Source: Myxococcota bacterium (GTDB lineage: Bacteria > Myxococcota_A > UBA9160 > SMWR01). From it: 64,000 nucleotides of DNA. Shown one piece after another: positions 36,393 through 47,795 of this stretch. The translations under genes were made by a program, and so were the position numbers. The DNA is taken from positions 18,918 through 82,917 of the forward strand of contig JBCCEW010000024.1 of the NCBI GenBank assembly GCA_039030075.1, written 5' to 3'. Within the stretch, counting starts at the first letter, position 1, and each line of letters opens with the position of its first letter. A model generated the notes under the pieces. It saw only the letters and a list, made by a program, of their open reading frames with translations. It did not search any database and was not told the origin of the DNA.

Positions 36393-37535
36393 GTGAGCGA
36401 GCCGAAGCCGCTGCTGTCCGGACGGGCGCGCTGGCTCGTGCCTGTCTTGTTGCTGGTGCTGCTGGTCGTGTCGGTGCACCGCTACCAGGTGGCGGTCACG
36501 ACGCTGCGGGTCGAACTCGGCGGCGAAGCCCTCGGCACCACCTGGAGCGTGAAGCTCGCGGGCGAGCTGGCTCCCGAGCGCCAGCGTTCGCTCCAGGCGG
36601 CGCTCGAGAACGCACTGGCGCGCGTGGACGCCCAGATGTCGACGTGGCGCGACGACTCGGAGCTCTCGCGTTTCAACCTCCTCGGCGCGGACGCGCCCTT
36701 CGTGTTCTCGCCCGAGGCCTTCGCGGTCTTCGCCATCTCCGAGGAGGTCGCGGTGCGTTCGGGCGGCGCCTTCGACGTCACGGTAGGGCCGCTGGTGGAC
36801 GCCTGGGGGTTTGGTGCGAGACCGCGCCGGGCCACGGCGCCCGAGGCCGAACAGCTCGCGTCCCTGCGCCGCGACGTGGGACGCCACTGGCTGCGCCTCG
36901 ACGCCGTCGAGCGCAGCGTCGAGAAGCGCCGCGCGGGCGTGCGGGTCGATCTGTCGGCGGTCGCGAAGGGCTACGCCGTGGATCTCCTGGCCCAGACCGT
37001 GTCCGAGCGGGGACACGCCAACTTTCTGGTGGAGATCGGCGGGGAGCTGCGCGGGGCCGGGGAACGTCCCGGGGGCGGCCCCTGGCGGGTGGCGATCGAA
37101 GAACCCCGCGAGGAAGGGCGCCAGGTGCACCGGATCGTCGCGTTGTCGGATGCGGCGATGGCCACCTCCGGCGACTACCGCAACTTCTTCACCGACGACG
37201 CCGGGCGCCGCTTCTCGCACACGATCGACCCGCGGACCGGATCGCCGATCGCGCACCCGTTGGCGTCGGTCACCGTGGTGCACCCGAGCGCGGCCTGGGC
37301 CGATGCCTGGGCCACCGCGCTCAATGTCCTCGGGCCGGAGGCCGGCTATGCTCGCGCCGAGTCCGAGGGGCTGGCGGCGTACTTCCTGGTGCGGGAGCAG
37401 GACCCGGAACCCGGGCTCGGGTCCGACCCCGGGAGTGCCGATGCGCATCCCACGGACGGCGCCTTCGAGGCGCGCTGGACCCCCGCCTTCGAACCGCTCT
37501 TGCTCCCCGATCCTCGCTCCGGAGACGACTCATGA
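36393..37535 (+). CDS. apbE: FAD:protein FMN transferase
   Basis: A 380-residue ApbE-family enzyme with an N-terminal hydrophobic anchor (about 13-29), GTTWSVK, a MSTWRDDSELSRFN motif, VDLSAVAKGYAVD, ATSGDYRNFF and HTIDPRTGSP. It transfers FMN from FAD to threonines in NqrB and NqrC outside the cytoplasm. Its place directly after nqrF supports that role. GTG start 43 bases after nqrF. The last 50 residues are a low-complexity extension. Confidence 0.9.
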   Translation: MSEPKPLLSGRARWLVPVLLLVLLVVSVHRYQVAVTTLRVELGGEALGTTWSVKLAGELAPERQRSLQAALENALARVDAQMSTWRDDSELSRFNLLGADAPFVFSPEAFAVFAISEEVAVRSGGAFDVTVGPLVDAWGFGARPRRATAPEAEQLASLRRDVGRHWLRLDAVERSVEKRRAGVRVDLSAVAKGYAVDLLAQTVSERGHANFLVEIGGELRGAGERPGGGPWRVAIEEPREEGRQVHRIVALSDAAMATSGDYRNFFTDDAGRRFSHTIDPRTGSPIAHPLASVTVVHPSAAWADAWATALNVLGPEAGYARAESEGLAAYFLVREQDPEPGLGSDPGSADAHPTDGAFEARWTPAFEPLLLPDPRSGDDS

Positions 37536-37711
37536 CGACGATCCTGGTCACTGCGCTCTTCATCGGTGGGCTGATGTTCGCCATGGCGATCGGCGTGATG
37601 GTGCAGGGGAAGGCGCTCAAGGGCTCCTGCGGCGGAACGGGCACCGGCTGCCCCTGCACCGATCGCGAGAAGCGGGCCTGCGGGGCGCGGCGGCAGCAAG
37701 AGGCGGCCTGA
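37532..37711 (+). CDS. nqrM: Na+-NQR maturation protein NqrM (DUF539)
   Basis: A 59-residue protein with one membrane helix (about 3-24) followed by GKALKGSCGG and further cysteines in CPC and RACG. This matches NqrM, thought to help build the iron-sulfur centre between NqrD and NqrE. The start overlaps the apbE stop (ATGA). It ends the nqr operon. Confidence 0.85.
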   Translation: MTTILVTALFIGGLMFAMAIGVMVQGKALKGSCGGTGTGCPCTDREKRACGARRQQEAA

Positions 37712-37934
37712 CCCGAGGCAAGCCGCCAGAGCCTCGCGAGGCCACCCCTGTGACGCGCGCTTGACGTCTGCGGCTTCGCGCAGGATCCTGCGCACTGCAC
37801 TGTGATCCGCGGGAACTCCCCGCGCTCACTCCATCGGATCTCCGCGCAGCGCGCGTGCGCTGCAAGACCGGAGGTCTGTCCCACGGAGCGAGCGCCGGGA
37901 CGCCACACCTTCGGCCGGGCTCGCCGGAGGAGCC

Positions 37935-38465
37935 ATGACCGAGAACGACCCGCAGATCCACTACCGCGCCCTGGTCGCCCGACTCGCCCACGACGCCGAG
38001 CGCGAAGCCGCCTTCGACGCCTTGAACGCGGCCGGCCCCGCCGCCCGCGACGCGGTTCGGGCGGGCCTCCGCCACGGGCATTGGCAGGTGCGGCGCTGGT
38101 GCGCGATCTGGTTCGACCACCACGCCGATCCCGACTCGCTGCCCGCCCTGATCCCGCTGCTGCGCGACCCGAAGAGCGCGGTGCGTCTCTTCGCGGTGCA
38201 TTCGATCAGCTGCGATCGCTGCAAGGAGGGCGAGCCCACGCTCGACGTCGTGCCGCTCCTGATCGAGCGGGTGCAGCAGGACGAGAGCATCCGCGTGCGA
38301 CGGATGGCGGTCTGCATGCTCGCCCACCAGCACGCCCACCCCGATCTCGAGGGCTTCTTCCAGCAGCTCCTCGACACCGAGACCGACGCGAAGCTCCACA
38401 AGCACGCCGGCTTCGGTCTGCTCTTCTGTCGCCAGCAGCGGGAGGCGGCGGCCGCAGGCGGGTAG
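37935..38465 (+). CDS. HEAT-repeat protein
   Basis: A 176-residue all-helical protein with roughly four HEAT-like units, each with a pattern such as HGHWQVRRWCAIWFDHH, LLRDPKSAVRLFAVHSI or DESIRVRRMAVCMLAHQ. Such domains bind other proteins. PBS-lyase-like HEAT proteins can also act on tetrapyrroles, but nothing here shows that. It follows a 223-base gap with several GC-rich hairpins, so it is probably a separate transcript from nqr. GGAGGAG precedes the ATG. Confidence 0.7.
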   Translation: MTENDPQIHYRALVARLAHDAEREAAFDALNAAGPAARDAVRAGLRHGHWQVRRWCAIWFDHHADPDSLPALIPLLRDPKSAVRLFAVHSISCDRCKEGEPTLDVVPLLIERVQQDESIRVRRMAVCMLAHQHAHPDLEGFFQQLLDTETDAKLHKHAGFGLLFCRQQREAAAAGG

Positions 38466-38474
38466 GGCGACGGG

Positions 38475-39968
38475 TCAGCCCTCGTCGGGCGGCACCCACC
38501 GCACGCGCTCGAAGTACTTCTGGATGCGGGGGAGTTCGCGGGCCATCTGGGCGCGTCCCCAGGCGACCGCCCGATCGATCTCGCGGGCACGCGGCAGCAG
38601 GTTGAGCGGTGAGAGCGTGGGCTTGAACTCGATGCGCTTCTGGGCATAGCGCTGGTTCAGCGCGACCTGGAGCGCGATCAGGCGGGTGATCGGCTGGAGC
38701 CAGACGTGGCCCATGCCGATCTGGGGGTGGAAGCAGTCGAAGGCGAGCACGAAGGCGTTGCGGGTGCCGATCTTGCCCGCGCGCACCTGGCGCCAGGCGA
38801 TCCGGGACGGAACGTTGTTGGCGACGCCCCCGTCGACGAGCGCCACCACCTCTTCGCGCTCGAAGAGATCGGTCAGGGGCGCATGCATCGGCGAGTCTTC
38901 CTCGCTGACGTCGTAGTGGAGGATTCCGGGGATCGCGGCCGAGAAGCCTGCGGCGTCGACGGCGTCGAAGTCGCCGGTGAGGTCGTCGGCCCCGATCACG
39001 ATCTCCTGGGCCGCGCGCGGGTTGAAGAAGCCGACCATGCGCACCAGCTGGGCCGCGATCTGGGCGCGCATTTGCAGGGCCCCCGGCCGCTTGTCCTCGT
39101 GGAGATGGTGGGAGCGCGCGTAGCCCTCGAGGCCTTCGCGGACCGCGCTGCGACGCAGCCCGGCGACCACCGCCTCGTAGGGGATCTCGAGATCGGGGAT
39201 GCGCAGGGGAGCGCCGCTCTGGTTGGAGAGGGCGCTGCCGATGCCACCGCGGAGCACCAGTCGCATGACGCCGGGCAGGCCGTACTGGGTGCGCAGGCTG
39301 ACGAAGCGGAAGATCTCTTCGGGCTTCAGGCCTTTCGCCAGCGCGACGTACTCGTCGAGATCGCCGTCGCGCCGCAGCGCCCGGAACAACCCGAGCACCG
39401 CGCCCATCGAGGCGCCGATCAGGTAGCCCGGGATCAGGCCAGCCGCCTGCAGCACCTCCCAAGCGCCGATGTACACGTAGGCCGAGCCGCCCCCGCCCCC
39501 GGCCACGTTGACCAGGGTCTTGATGCCGATCTCCTGGTCGAGATGCCGGGCCGAGAAGTCGTTCGCGTACTTCTCGAGGATCTCGTCGCGGGTTCGCGCC
39601 ATCAGCGGTAACAGCGGTTGGAGCTTCTCGGCGGCCGTCTCCACCCGACGCTTGCTGTCGGTCGTGTGGAGCAGCGTGTCGGCCAGGACTTCCGGCAGGC
39701 GTTCGCGCCAGCGTGCGAGACGAGGGGTACGCACCCGCACGTCCGGGTTCTGATTGCGGCGCCCGCGGCGGGCGGCGCCGGGCTGGAAGGTGTCGAGGGC
39801 GGCGAGCCCGATCGCGTAGCGCAGCTGGTGCTCGGTCTTCCGGCTTACCACGCCTGGGTGGTCGAAGAGCCCGACGACGAGCTTCGTCTCCATCCGCTGC
39901 AGGCGGAGCAGGGCGTCTTCCCGCTCGCTGGGCGGAGCGGCCGGAACCGGCAGGGCAGATTGGGACAC
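38475..39968 (-). CDS. patatin-like phospholipase/esterase
   Basis: A 497-residue patatin-family hydrolase. The glycine-rich oxyanion segment AGGGGGS is at 156-162, the nucleophile elbow GASMG at 185-189 (Ser187), and the dyad aspartate in DGG at 379-381. An N-terminal region of about 150 residues precedes the domain, as in bacterial triacylglycerol-lipase-like patatins. It probably releases fatty acids or hydrolyses lipid esters. It is last in a minus-strand operon with carboxylase, AtuA and TetR genes. GTG start 18 bases after the TetR stop. Confidence 0.85.
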   Translation of the reverse strand: MSQSALPVPAAPPSEREDALLRLQRMETKLVVGLFDHPGVVSRKTEHQLRYAIGLAALDTFQPGAARRGRRNQNPDVRVRTPRLARWRERLPEVLADTLLHTTDSKRRVETAAEKLQPLLPLMARTRDEILEKYANDFSARHLDQEIGIKTLVNVAGGGGGSAYVYIGAWEVLQAAGLIPGYLIGASMGAVLGLFRALRRDGDLDEYVALAKGLKPEEIFRFVSLRTQYGLPGVMRLVLRGGIGSALSNQSGAPLRIPDLEIPYEAVVAGLRRSAVREGLEGYARSHHLHEDKRPGALQMRAQIAAQLVRMVGFFNPRAAQEIVIGADDLTGDFDAVDAAGFSAAIPGILHYDVSEEDSPMHAPLTDLFEREEVVALVDGGVANNVPSRIAWRQVRAGKIGTRNAFVLAFDCFHPQIGMGHVWLQPITRLIALQVALNQRYAQKRIEFKPTLSPLNLLPRAREIDRAVAWGRAQMARELPRIQKYFERVRWVPPDEG

Positions 39969-39986
39969 GGACCGGGAGAGTAGGCG

Positions 39987-40637
39987 TTACCGAGCTTCCA
40001 GGCCGCGAATCAGGATCTCGAGAATCGCGTCGGCGGTGTGCTGCGGAGACCCTGCGATCAAGGGAATCACCTGGGGCCGCGCGAAGAAACCACCGAGACC
40101 GCCCAGCACCAGGGCGAGGGCGCCGGTGTCGACCGGTTGGATCTGACCGGCCTCGATCGCGCGATCGAGCAGAGTTCGCGTCACGGCGATCACGTAGTTG
40201 CCGTGCTGGTTCATCAGGCGATCGGCCCCGGGCACGGCGTCGAAGGAGCGCGCGAAGGTTTCGGTGGTGGGGCCGATGGCGAGGTTGGTCGCCTGGAGGT
40301 ACGCGCGCAGCGCCGAGAGCGCGTCGAGATCCGGAGCCACGGCCGTCATGGCGGCGCGCCCGATCCGGTGCAGCCGACGGTCCATCACCATCAGCTGCAG
40401 CGCGTCCTTGCTCGGCGCCAGGCCGTAGAGGGTGCGCAGCGAGCAGTTCATGCGCGCGGCGAGCTGGGCCATCGTCAAGCCGGCGAAGCCGTCCTCCACG
40501 ATCGCGGCTTCCAGCTCGTCGAGGATCTCGCGCTGACGCTCGGTGAGCTTGCGCTCCGCCGCCTCGGGCAACAGCCGCTTCGGGGCGCGGACCCCAGCGA
40601 AGGGCTTGCTGGGCTCGGCGGCGAGAGCCGGACTCAA
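39987..40637 (-). CDS. TetR-family regulator of the carboxylase/AtuA operon
   Basis: A 216-residue protein with an N-terminal TetR helix-turn-helix, LTMAQLAARMNCSLRTLYG (about 60-78), and an all-helical ligand domain. The longer frame upstream is an antisense shadow of AtuA. A TTG start at 40637, overlapping the AtuA stop as TTGA, fits the four-base overlaps of the two preceding junctions. It likely represses its own operon in response to an acyl-CoA or lipid. A candidate operator is the inverted repeat at 46035-46053. Confidence 0.75.
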   Translation of the reverse strand: MSPALAAEPSKPFAGVRAPKRLLPEAAERKLTERQREILDELEAAIVEDGFAGLTMAQLAARMNCSLRTLYGLAPSKDALQLMVMDRRLHRIGRAAMTAVAPDLDALSALRAYLQATNLAIGPTTETFARSFDAVPGADRLMNQHGNYVIAVTRTLLDRAIEAGQIQPVDTGALALVLGGLGGFFARPQVIPLIAGSPQHTADAILEILIRGLEAR

Positions 40638-42384
40638 GACAGCAGCGCCTCGGGCAGCTCGACTTCGCGCGCGCGCAGCCACTCGCCGAGGCTCTTGGCC
40701 TGGCCGTCCTGTCGGGTCGACGCCGCCACGCCTTCCTCGAGGAGGCCGTGCACCAGGAAGTTGAGCGAGCGCAGGTTCGGCAGGCGGTGACGATCGACGC
40801 GGAGCGGTGCCGTTTCGGGGAGGAGCTCCTGGAGCTTCTCGGTGGTGAGGAAGGCATCGAGCCACGCCCAGGCGGCGTCGCTGCGGGCGAAGACGCCCAG
40901 GTTGGCGTTGCCGCCCTTGTCGCCCGAGCGCGTGCCGTAGACGAGACCGAAGGGCGCGTGTCGCGTGGCGCCGCCGGGTGCGCCGGCCGAGGGCTCGGCC
41001 GGCGGGGTGACCTGCACCTCTGCGGCGGGGATCACCGACGACACCTCCCGGGTGTCGTTGCCGACCGTGACGCTCTGGGGCACCCGATCGGCGGGCACGC
41101 AGGCGGGCTCGTACACGCCGAAGGGACGCCCGGCACTGGGCCCCCCACCGACGCCGAAGAACCCCGGGATCGTGGCGAGCCCGAGCTCGGTGATCGAGTT
41201 CGAGAACGCCCGGCCGACCTTCTTCTCGTCCGGATCCTTCACGCTGATCTTGAGGATCGCGACCCCTTGCTCGTTCGTCTCGGGGTCGGGCTTGTCGTTG
41301 CGCATCAGGTGGGTCGACACGTGCTGGAAGTCATCAGGCCCGAAGGGGCAGGCGTACCAGAACGCGTCCTCGATCAGCTTCGCCTTCTCCTCGATGTCGA
41401 GACCGGTCAGGCAGACGCTCATGTCGTTGCGGAAACCGCCCGGGCGGTTGATGCAGACCTTCAGCGTCGACGGCGGCGGTTCGCCCTGCACGCCGGTCAT
41501 CGCGACCCGGTCGGGCCCGCTCTGGGCGAGCTCGATGGTGTCGAAGCGGGTGGTGACGTCCGGACCGAAATACTCGGGACCGCCGATCTCGTAGAGCAGC
41601 TGGGACGTGATGGTCCCCACCGAGACCTCGCCGCCGGTGCCGTCGTGCTTGCCGAACACGGTGGAGCCGTCGGCGGCGATCTCCGCCCAGGGGAAGCCGA
41701 TCCGGGTCATGCCCGGGACTTCCTTGAAGAAGGAGTAGTTCCCGCCCGTGGCCTGGGTGCCGCATTCGATCACGTGGCCCGCGGCGACGGCGCCGGCGAG
41801 CGCGTCGAAGTCGGTGCGCGACCAGCGGTGGTGCCAGGCGGCCGGGCCGCACACGACGGCGGCGTCGGTGCAGCGGCCGGTGATCACGATGTCGGCCCCG
41901 CGGTCCAGGGCATCCACGATCCCCCAGCAGCCGAGATAGGCGTTGGCCGTGAGGAACGCCGACGCATCCTTGATCGGCTCGCCGGTCTCGAAGTGGGTGA
42001 GTTGGTTGCCGGCGATCAGTTCGTCCATCCGGGGAAGCAGGTCGTCGCCATCGACCGTGGCGATCACCGGCGAGAGCCCGAGCTTGTCGGCGACGCCCGC
42101 CACGGCTTCGGCGCAACCCGCCGGGTCGAGGCCACCGGCGTTGGTCACGACCTTGATGCCGCGATCGAGGCAGGTGCCCATCACCTGCTCCATCTGGGCG
42201 ACGAAGGTGCGGGCGTAGCCCCCGTTCGGGCGCTTCATGCGCGTGCGCGCCAGGATCAGCATGGTGAGCTCGGCGAGCCAGTCGCCGGTGAGCACGTCGA
42301 TCGGACCCCCCTCGACCATCTCCTTCGCCGCGCTGAGCCGGTCGCCGAAGAACCCGGAGCAGTTCGCGATACGGATCGGATCGG

Positions 42385-42388
<4 letters not shown>
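40634..42388 (-). CDS. atuA: AtuA-family (DUF1446) acyclic terpene utilisation protein
   Basis: A 584-residue DUF1446 protein with the family's RIANCSGFFGDRLSAA start, LTGDWLAELTM, TNAGGLDP, ITGRCTDAA and a C-terminal GTRSGDKGGNANLG segment. AtuA is required for citronellol and geraniol catabolism in Pseudomonas, but its biochemical step is not settled. Genes of this family are often found with acyl-CoA carboxylase subunits, as here. The start overlaps the stop of the biotin carboxylase by four bases (ATGA). Confidence 0.85.
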
Positions 42389-44324
<1,936 letters not shown>

Positions 44325-44328
<4 letters not shown>

Positions 44329-45983
44329 AGCCGGAACACTCCGTAACCCGGGGCGCCCTCGATCGGGCGGTTGCGAACGACGGACAGGCAGAGGCTCAGT
44401 ACGGTACGGGTGTCGCGCGGGTCGATGATGCCGTCGTCACTGATCGCGCCCGTGGCCTCGAGCGCGATCGATCCCGCTTCCTGGCGTTCCTCGACGCCCG
44501 CGCGGATCTCGGCGTCGGCTGCTTCGTCGAAGGGCAGGCCCTTCCGCGCCGCCTGTCCGCGACGCACGATCGACATCACGCCCGCGATCTGCTTCCCGCC
44601 CATCACCGCGATCTTCGCGCTGGGCCAGATGAAGGTGAAGCGGTTGTTGAAGGCGCGACCGGACATCGCGTAGGTGCCCGCGCCGTACGACGCGCCGACG
44701 ATCACCGTGAGGTGGGGGACCGTCGAGTTGGTGACCGCGTTGATCATCTGGGAGCCCTTCTTGATGATCCCCGCGTGTTCGGAGTCCTTGCCGACCACGA
44801 ACCCGGTGAGGTTCTGCAGGAAGATCAAGGGCACGTCGATCTGGTTGTTCAGCTGGATGAAGTGAGCGGCTTTCTCGGCCGCCTCCGGATTCAGGACGCC
44901 GTTGTTCCCGAGGATCCCCACCGGGTAGCCCTGGATCCGCGCCCAGCCGCAGACGAGGGTCGTGCCGTAGCGCGGCTTGAACTCCTCGAAGCGCGAACCG
45001 TCGACGATGCGGCCGATCACGTCCCGGATCTCGACGGGGCGCCGGAGGTCCGGGGAGACGAGGCCCGTGAGCTCCTCGGGGTCGAGGGTCGGCTCCTCGA
45101 AGTCGGGCTCGGGATCGGGCATCGCCTTCTCCCAGTTCAGGTGGGACATCACCTCGCGGCACAGGCGCAGGGCGTCGTGCTCGTCTTCGGCGAAGTACTC
45201 GCCCAGACCCGAGATCTCGGCGTGCATGCGGGCGCCGCCCAGCGTCTCGTCGTCCGAGTCCTCGCCGGTGGCCATCTTCACCAGCGGTGGACCCGCCAGG
45301 AAGATCTTCGACTGTTCCTTGATGACGATGTTGTAGTCGGACATGCCGGGCTGGTAGGCGCCGCCGGCCGTCGAGGATCCGAAGACGACGCACACAGTGG
45401 GGATCCGGAGCTTCGAGAGCTCGATCATCTCGTAGAAGAAGCGGCCGGTCTCGGCGAAGTGCTCGATGCGCGCGCCGCCAGGCGTCGTGTCGCCCTGTTC
45501 GCCCTTCTTCTTCGGCTGCATGCGCAGGTCGGCGCCCGCCGACTCCACGAAGCTCACATAGGGGATGCCGTTGTCGCGGGCGATCTCCAGGGCGCGCATC
45601 CACTTCTTGCCGACGTAGGGTGTGAGCGCACCGCCCAGCACGGTCGGGTCGTTGGCGAAGATCACGCACTCGACGCCGGCGATGATGCCGATCCCGAGGA
45701 TGCAGCCGCCGCCGACCGTGTAGCTCGAGTTGTAGCCGGCGAGGCCACTGATCTCGAGGAAGGGCGTATCCGGATCGAGGGCGAGGGCGACGCGCTCCCG
45801 CACGGGCAGCTTGCCGCGTTTCGCCAGGCGCGCGTGGTGGTCGGGGCCGCCGCCGGCCTCGGCCTCGTCGAGGAGCTGGTCGATCTCGGCCAGCCGTTCG
45901 AGCATCACCTGCTGGTTCTCTTCGAATTCCGGCGTGCGCGTGTTCAGATTCGAGCGCAGGCGCGGAGCCAGACTGGGTTGCAT
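44325..45983 (-). CDS. acyl-CoA carboxylase beta subunit (carboxyltransferase)
   Basis: A 552-residue carboxyltransferase with KRGKLPVRERV, VFANDP-type segment VECVIFANDPTVLGG, SAGADLRMQ, GSSTAGGAYQPGMSDY, LTGFVVGKDSE and GASYGAGTYAMSGRAF. Overall pattern is that of the methylcrotonyl-/geranyl-CoA carboxylase branch (LiuB/AtuC). The residue that separates those two specificities cannot be placed by eye. The ATG at 45983 is preferred over the more upstream in-frame start because the latter would cross the divergent regulatory region. First gene of the operon. Confidence 0.88.
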
Positions 45984-46034
45984 GAGCGTCCCCGTGAACT
46001 CGCGTACTCCAACGTCGGAGCGCGTTGACAACGG

Positions 46035-46053
46035 GGTACCATGACTGGTAACC
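46035..46053. promoter_or_regulatory. imperfect inverted repeat between divergent operons
   Basis: GGTACCATGACTGGTAACC contains GGTACCA and TGGTAAC arms (6 of 7 paired) around TGAC, next to a TTGACA hexamer at 46025-46030. It lies in the 138-base gap between the carboxylase operon and the enoyl-CoA hydratase gene. It is a good candidate operator for the TetR protein encoded in the carboxylase operon. Confidence 0.45.
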
Positions 46054-46112
46054 GTATGCAATCAGAATTACCGCAGCGTGCTCGTGCTTCGGCGAGCGAC
46101 GGGGGCGGGCCT

Positions 46113-46117
46113 GGAGG
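46113..46117 (+). promoter_or_regulatory. Shine-Dalgarno that fixes the hydratase start
   Basis: GGAGG four bases before the ATG at 46122 favours this start over the in-frame ATG 81 bases upstream, which has no such site and lies in the operator region. Confidence 0.6.
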
Positions 46118-46121
46118 CGAG

Positions 46122-46898
46122 ATGGATCCGGTACGCGTCGAAACCGCCGCGGGCGTGATGACCGCCACCCTCGCGGACGAGGAGAACCGCAACGCTCTCG
46201 GCGGCGCCCTCGTGTCCGCCCTGCGGGAGGCCCTCGCCGCTGCGAATGCCGACCCCGCGGTCCGGGCCTTCGTGATCACCAACATCGGTTCCACTTTCTG
46301 CGCCGGCGCGAACCTGAAGGAGCGCTCGGCCGAGTCGGGAAAGAAGCCCGCGGCAGGGGCGGGCGGCATGGGCGGCTTCGTCGAGCTGTTGGGAGAGATC
46401 CAGGTCTCGCCGACTCCGGTGATTGGCAAGATCGCCGGCCACGTCATGGGCGGCGGCAATGGACTGGCGGCCGCGCTCGATATCGCGATCGCCGCCGAGA
46501 ACGTGAAGTTCGGTTTCACCGAGGTCCGCCTCGGGGTCGCGCCGGCGATCATCTCGGTGGTGTGCCTTCCGAAGATGCGCCCCGGCGAGGCGATGGAGGC
46601 GTTCCTGCGCGGGAACCGGTTTCCGGCCAGCCGCGCTGCCGAGCTCGGCCTGATCGCCCGGGCGGTACCGGCCGACGCGCTCGACGCCGCGGTGGACGAG
46701 GTGCTCGACGATCTGCGCAAGGGCGGCCCGAACGCGTTGGAGTTCGCGAAGCGGCTCGTCAACGAGGTGCCGCTGATGGAGCAGAAGCAGGCGTTCGCCT
46801 GGACTGCGAAGCACTCGGCAGAGCTCTTCGCCGGGACGGAAGCCGCAGAGGGCATGAAGGCGTTTCTGCAGAAGCGCCCGCCGAAATGGGCGGAGTAG
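46122..46898 (+). CDS. enoyl-CoA hydratase, methylglutaconyl-CoA hydratase-like
   Basis: A 258-residue crotonase-family protein starting MDPVRVETAAGV. STFCAGANLKE and GHVMGGGNGL form the oxyanion hole. FGFTEVRLGVAPAIIS matches the 3-methylglutaconyl-CoA (LiuC) and isohexenylglutaconyl-CoA (AtuE) hydratase branch, retaining one catalytic Glu (TEV). It diverges from the carboxylase/AtuA operon, the step expected just before it in the Liu/Atu route. The match of chemistry and position makes the assignment fairly likely. Confidence 0.75.
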   Translation: MDPVRVETAAGVMTATLADEENRNALGGALVSALREALAAANADPAVRAFVITNIGSTFCAGANLKERSAESGKKPAAGAGGMGGFVELLGEIQVSPTPVIGKIAGHVMGGGNGLAAALDIAIAAENVKFGFTEVRLGVAPAIISVVCLPKMRPGEAMEAFLRGNRFPASRAAELGLIARAVPADALDAAVDEVLDDLRKGGPNALEFAKRLVNEVPLMEQKQAFAWTAKHSAELFAGTEAAEGMKAFLQKRPPKWAE

Positions 46899-46944
46899 CG
46901 TCGCTTCAGGGCAACCGCCGCCGGAAGGACACAGGAGGCCTGGG

Positions 46945-47739
46945 ATGCTGCAGATCAGCGTGGACTTGCTCGCCGAGGTCGACGACCTCCACGCCCTGGT
47001 GGAGACCCTCGAGCCCGAAGACTGGGAGCGTCCCACCACGTTCATGAACTGGACACCCTGGGACGTGATCGCACACCTCCATTTCTTCGACGAGGTGTCG
47101 TTGGTGGCACTCGAGGGGCGCGAGCCCTTCGGCGAACTCCAGAAGGAGTTCATCGGCCTGCTCCAGGAGGGGTTGGGGAGCGCCGAGATCGCCAAACGGA
47201 AGCTCGGCGACCTTTCGCCGAAGGAACTCACCACGCGCTGGCGCGAGCGCAACCGCGCGATGGCCGAGCAGCTCGGCAACTCGGACCCGAAGCGACGCCT
47301 GCCGTGGTTCGGGCCCGACATGGGCGTGCAGATGTTCACGACCGCACGCCTGATGGAGACCTGGGCCCACGGTCAGGAGCTGTGGGACCTGAAGGGCCGC
47401 GAGCGGAGCCACAGCGACCGGATCAAGCACATCTGCGAGATCGGCGTCCGCACCTTCGGCTGGACCTTCATGAACCGCGGCGAGCAGCCGCCCGGGCCGC
47501 CCCCCTATGTGCGCCTCACCGCTCCGTCCGGCGGGGTCTGGGAGTGGCAGGAACCGAGCGAGACGGAAATCGTACGCGGGTCGGCCGTCGATTTCGCGAG
47601 GGTGGTCACGCAGGTTCGAAACATCGCGGATACGCCACTCGAAGTCGTGGGTCCGGTGGCCAACGCCTGGATGGCGATCGCCCAGTGCTTCGCCGGGGGT
47701 GCAGCGGATCCGCCGGCACCCGGGACCCGCACGATCTAG
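46945..47739 (+). CDS. DinB/maleylpyruvate-isomerase-like metal-binding protein (TIGR03084 type)
   Basis: A 264-residue protein with MNWTPWDVIAHLHFFDEV (about 33-50) and LMETWAHGQELWD, whose histidines would form the metal site of the DinB four-helix fold. The pattern and length suit the TIGR03084 family, common in actinobacteria and often annotated near mycothiol-dependent isomerases. Its function is not established. AGGAGG precedes the ATG. It stands between the hydratase and an ACAD pair, all on the plus strand, so may belong to the same catabolic transcript. Confidence 0.65.
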   Translation: MLQISVDLLAEVDDLHALVETLEPEDWERPTTFMNWTPWDVIAHLHFFDEVSLVALEGREPFGELQKEFIGLLQEGLGSAEIAKRKLGDLSPKELTTRWRERNRAMAEQLGNSDPKRRLPWFGPDMGVQMFTTARLMETWAHGQELWDLKGRERSHSDRIKHICEIGVRTFGWTFMNRGEQPPGPPPYVRLTAPSGGVWEWQEPSETEIVRGSAVDFARVVTQVRNIADTPLEVVGPVANAWMAIAQCFAGGAADPPAPGTRTI

Positions 47740-47795
47740 CGCGGCGGCTCCCGCCGCCCCAGGCCACGCCGCCCCAGGGCGGCCGGAGGAGTACG

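Noticed and set aside
37778..37793. Perfect 16-bp palindrome GCGCAGGATCCTGCGC
   Set aside because: No loop, no T-run, no promoter elements at useful spacing and no second copy seen. Possibly chance in GC-rich DNA.
38206..40857. 883-codon open frame on the minus strand
   Set aside because: It runs out of frame through the patatin and TetR genes, and its product is low-complexity Arg/Ala/Pro.
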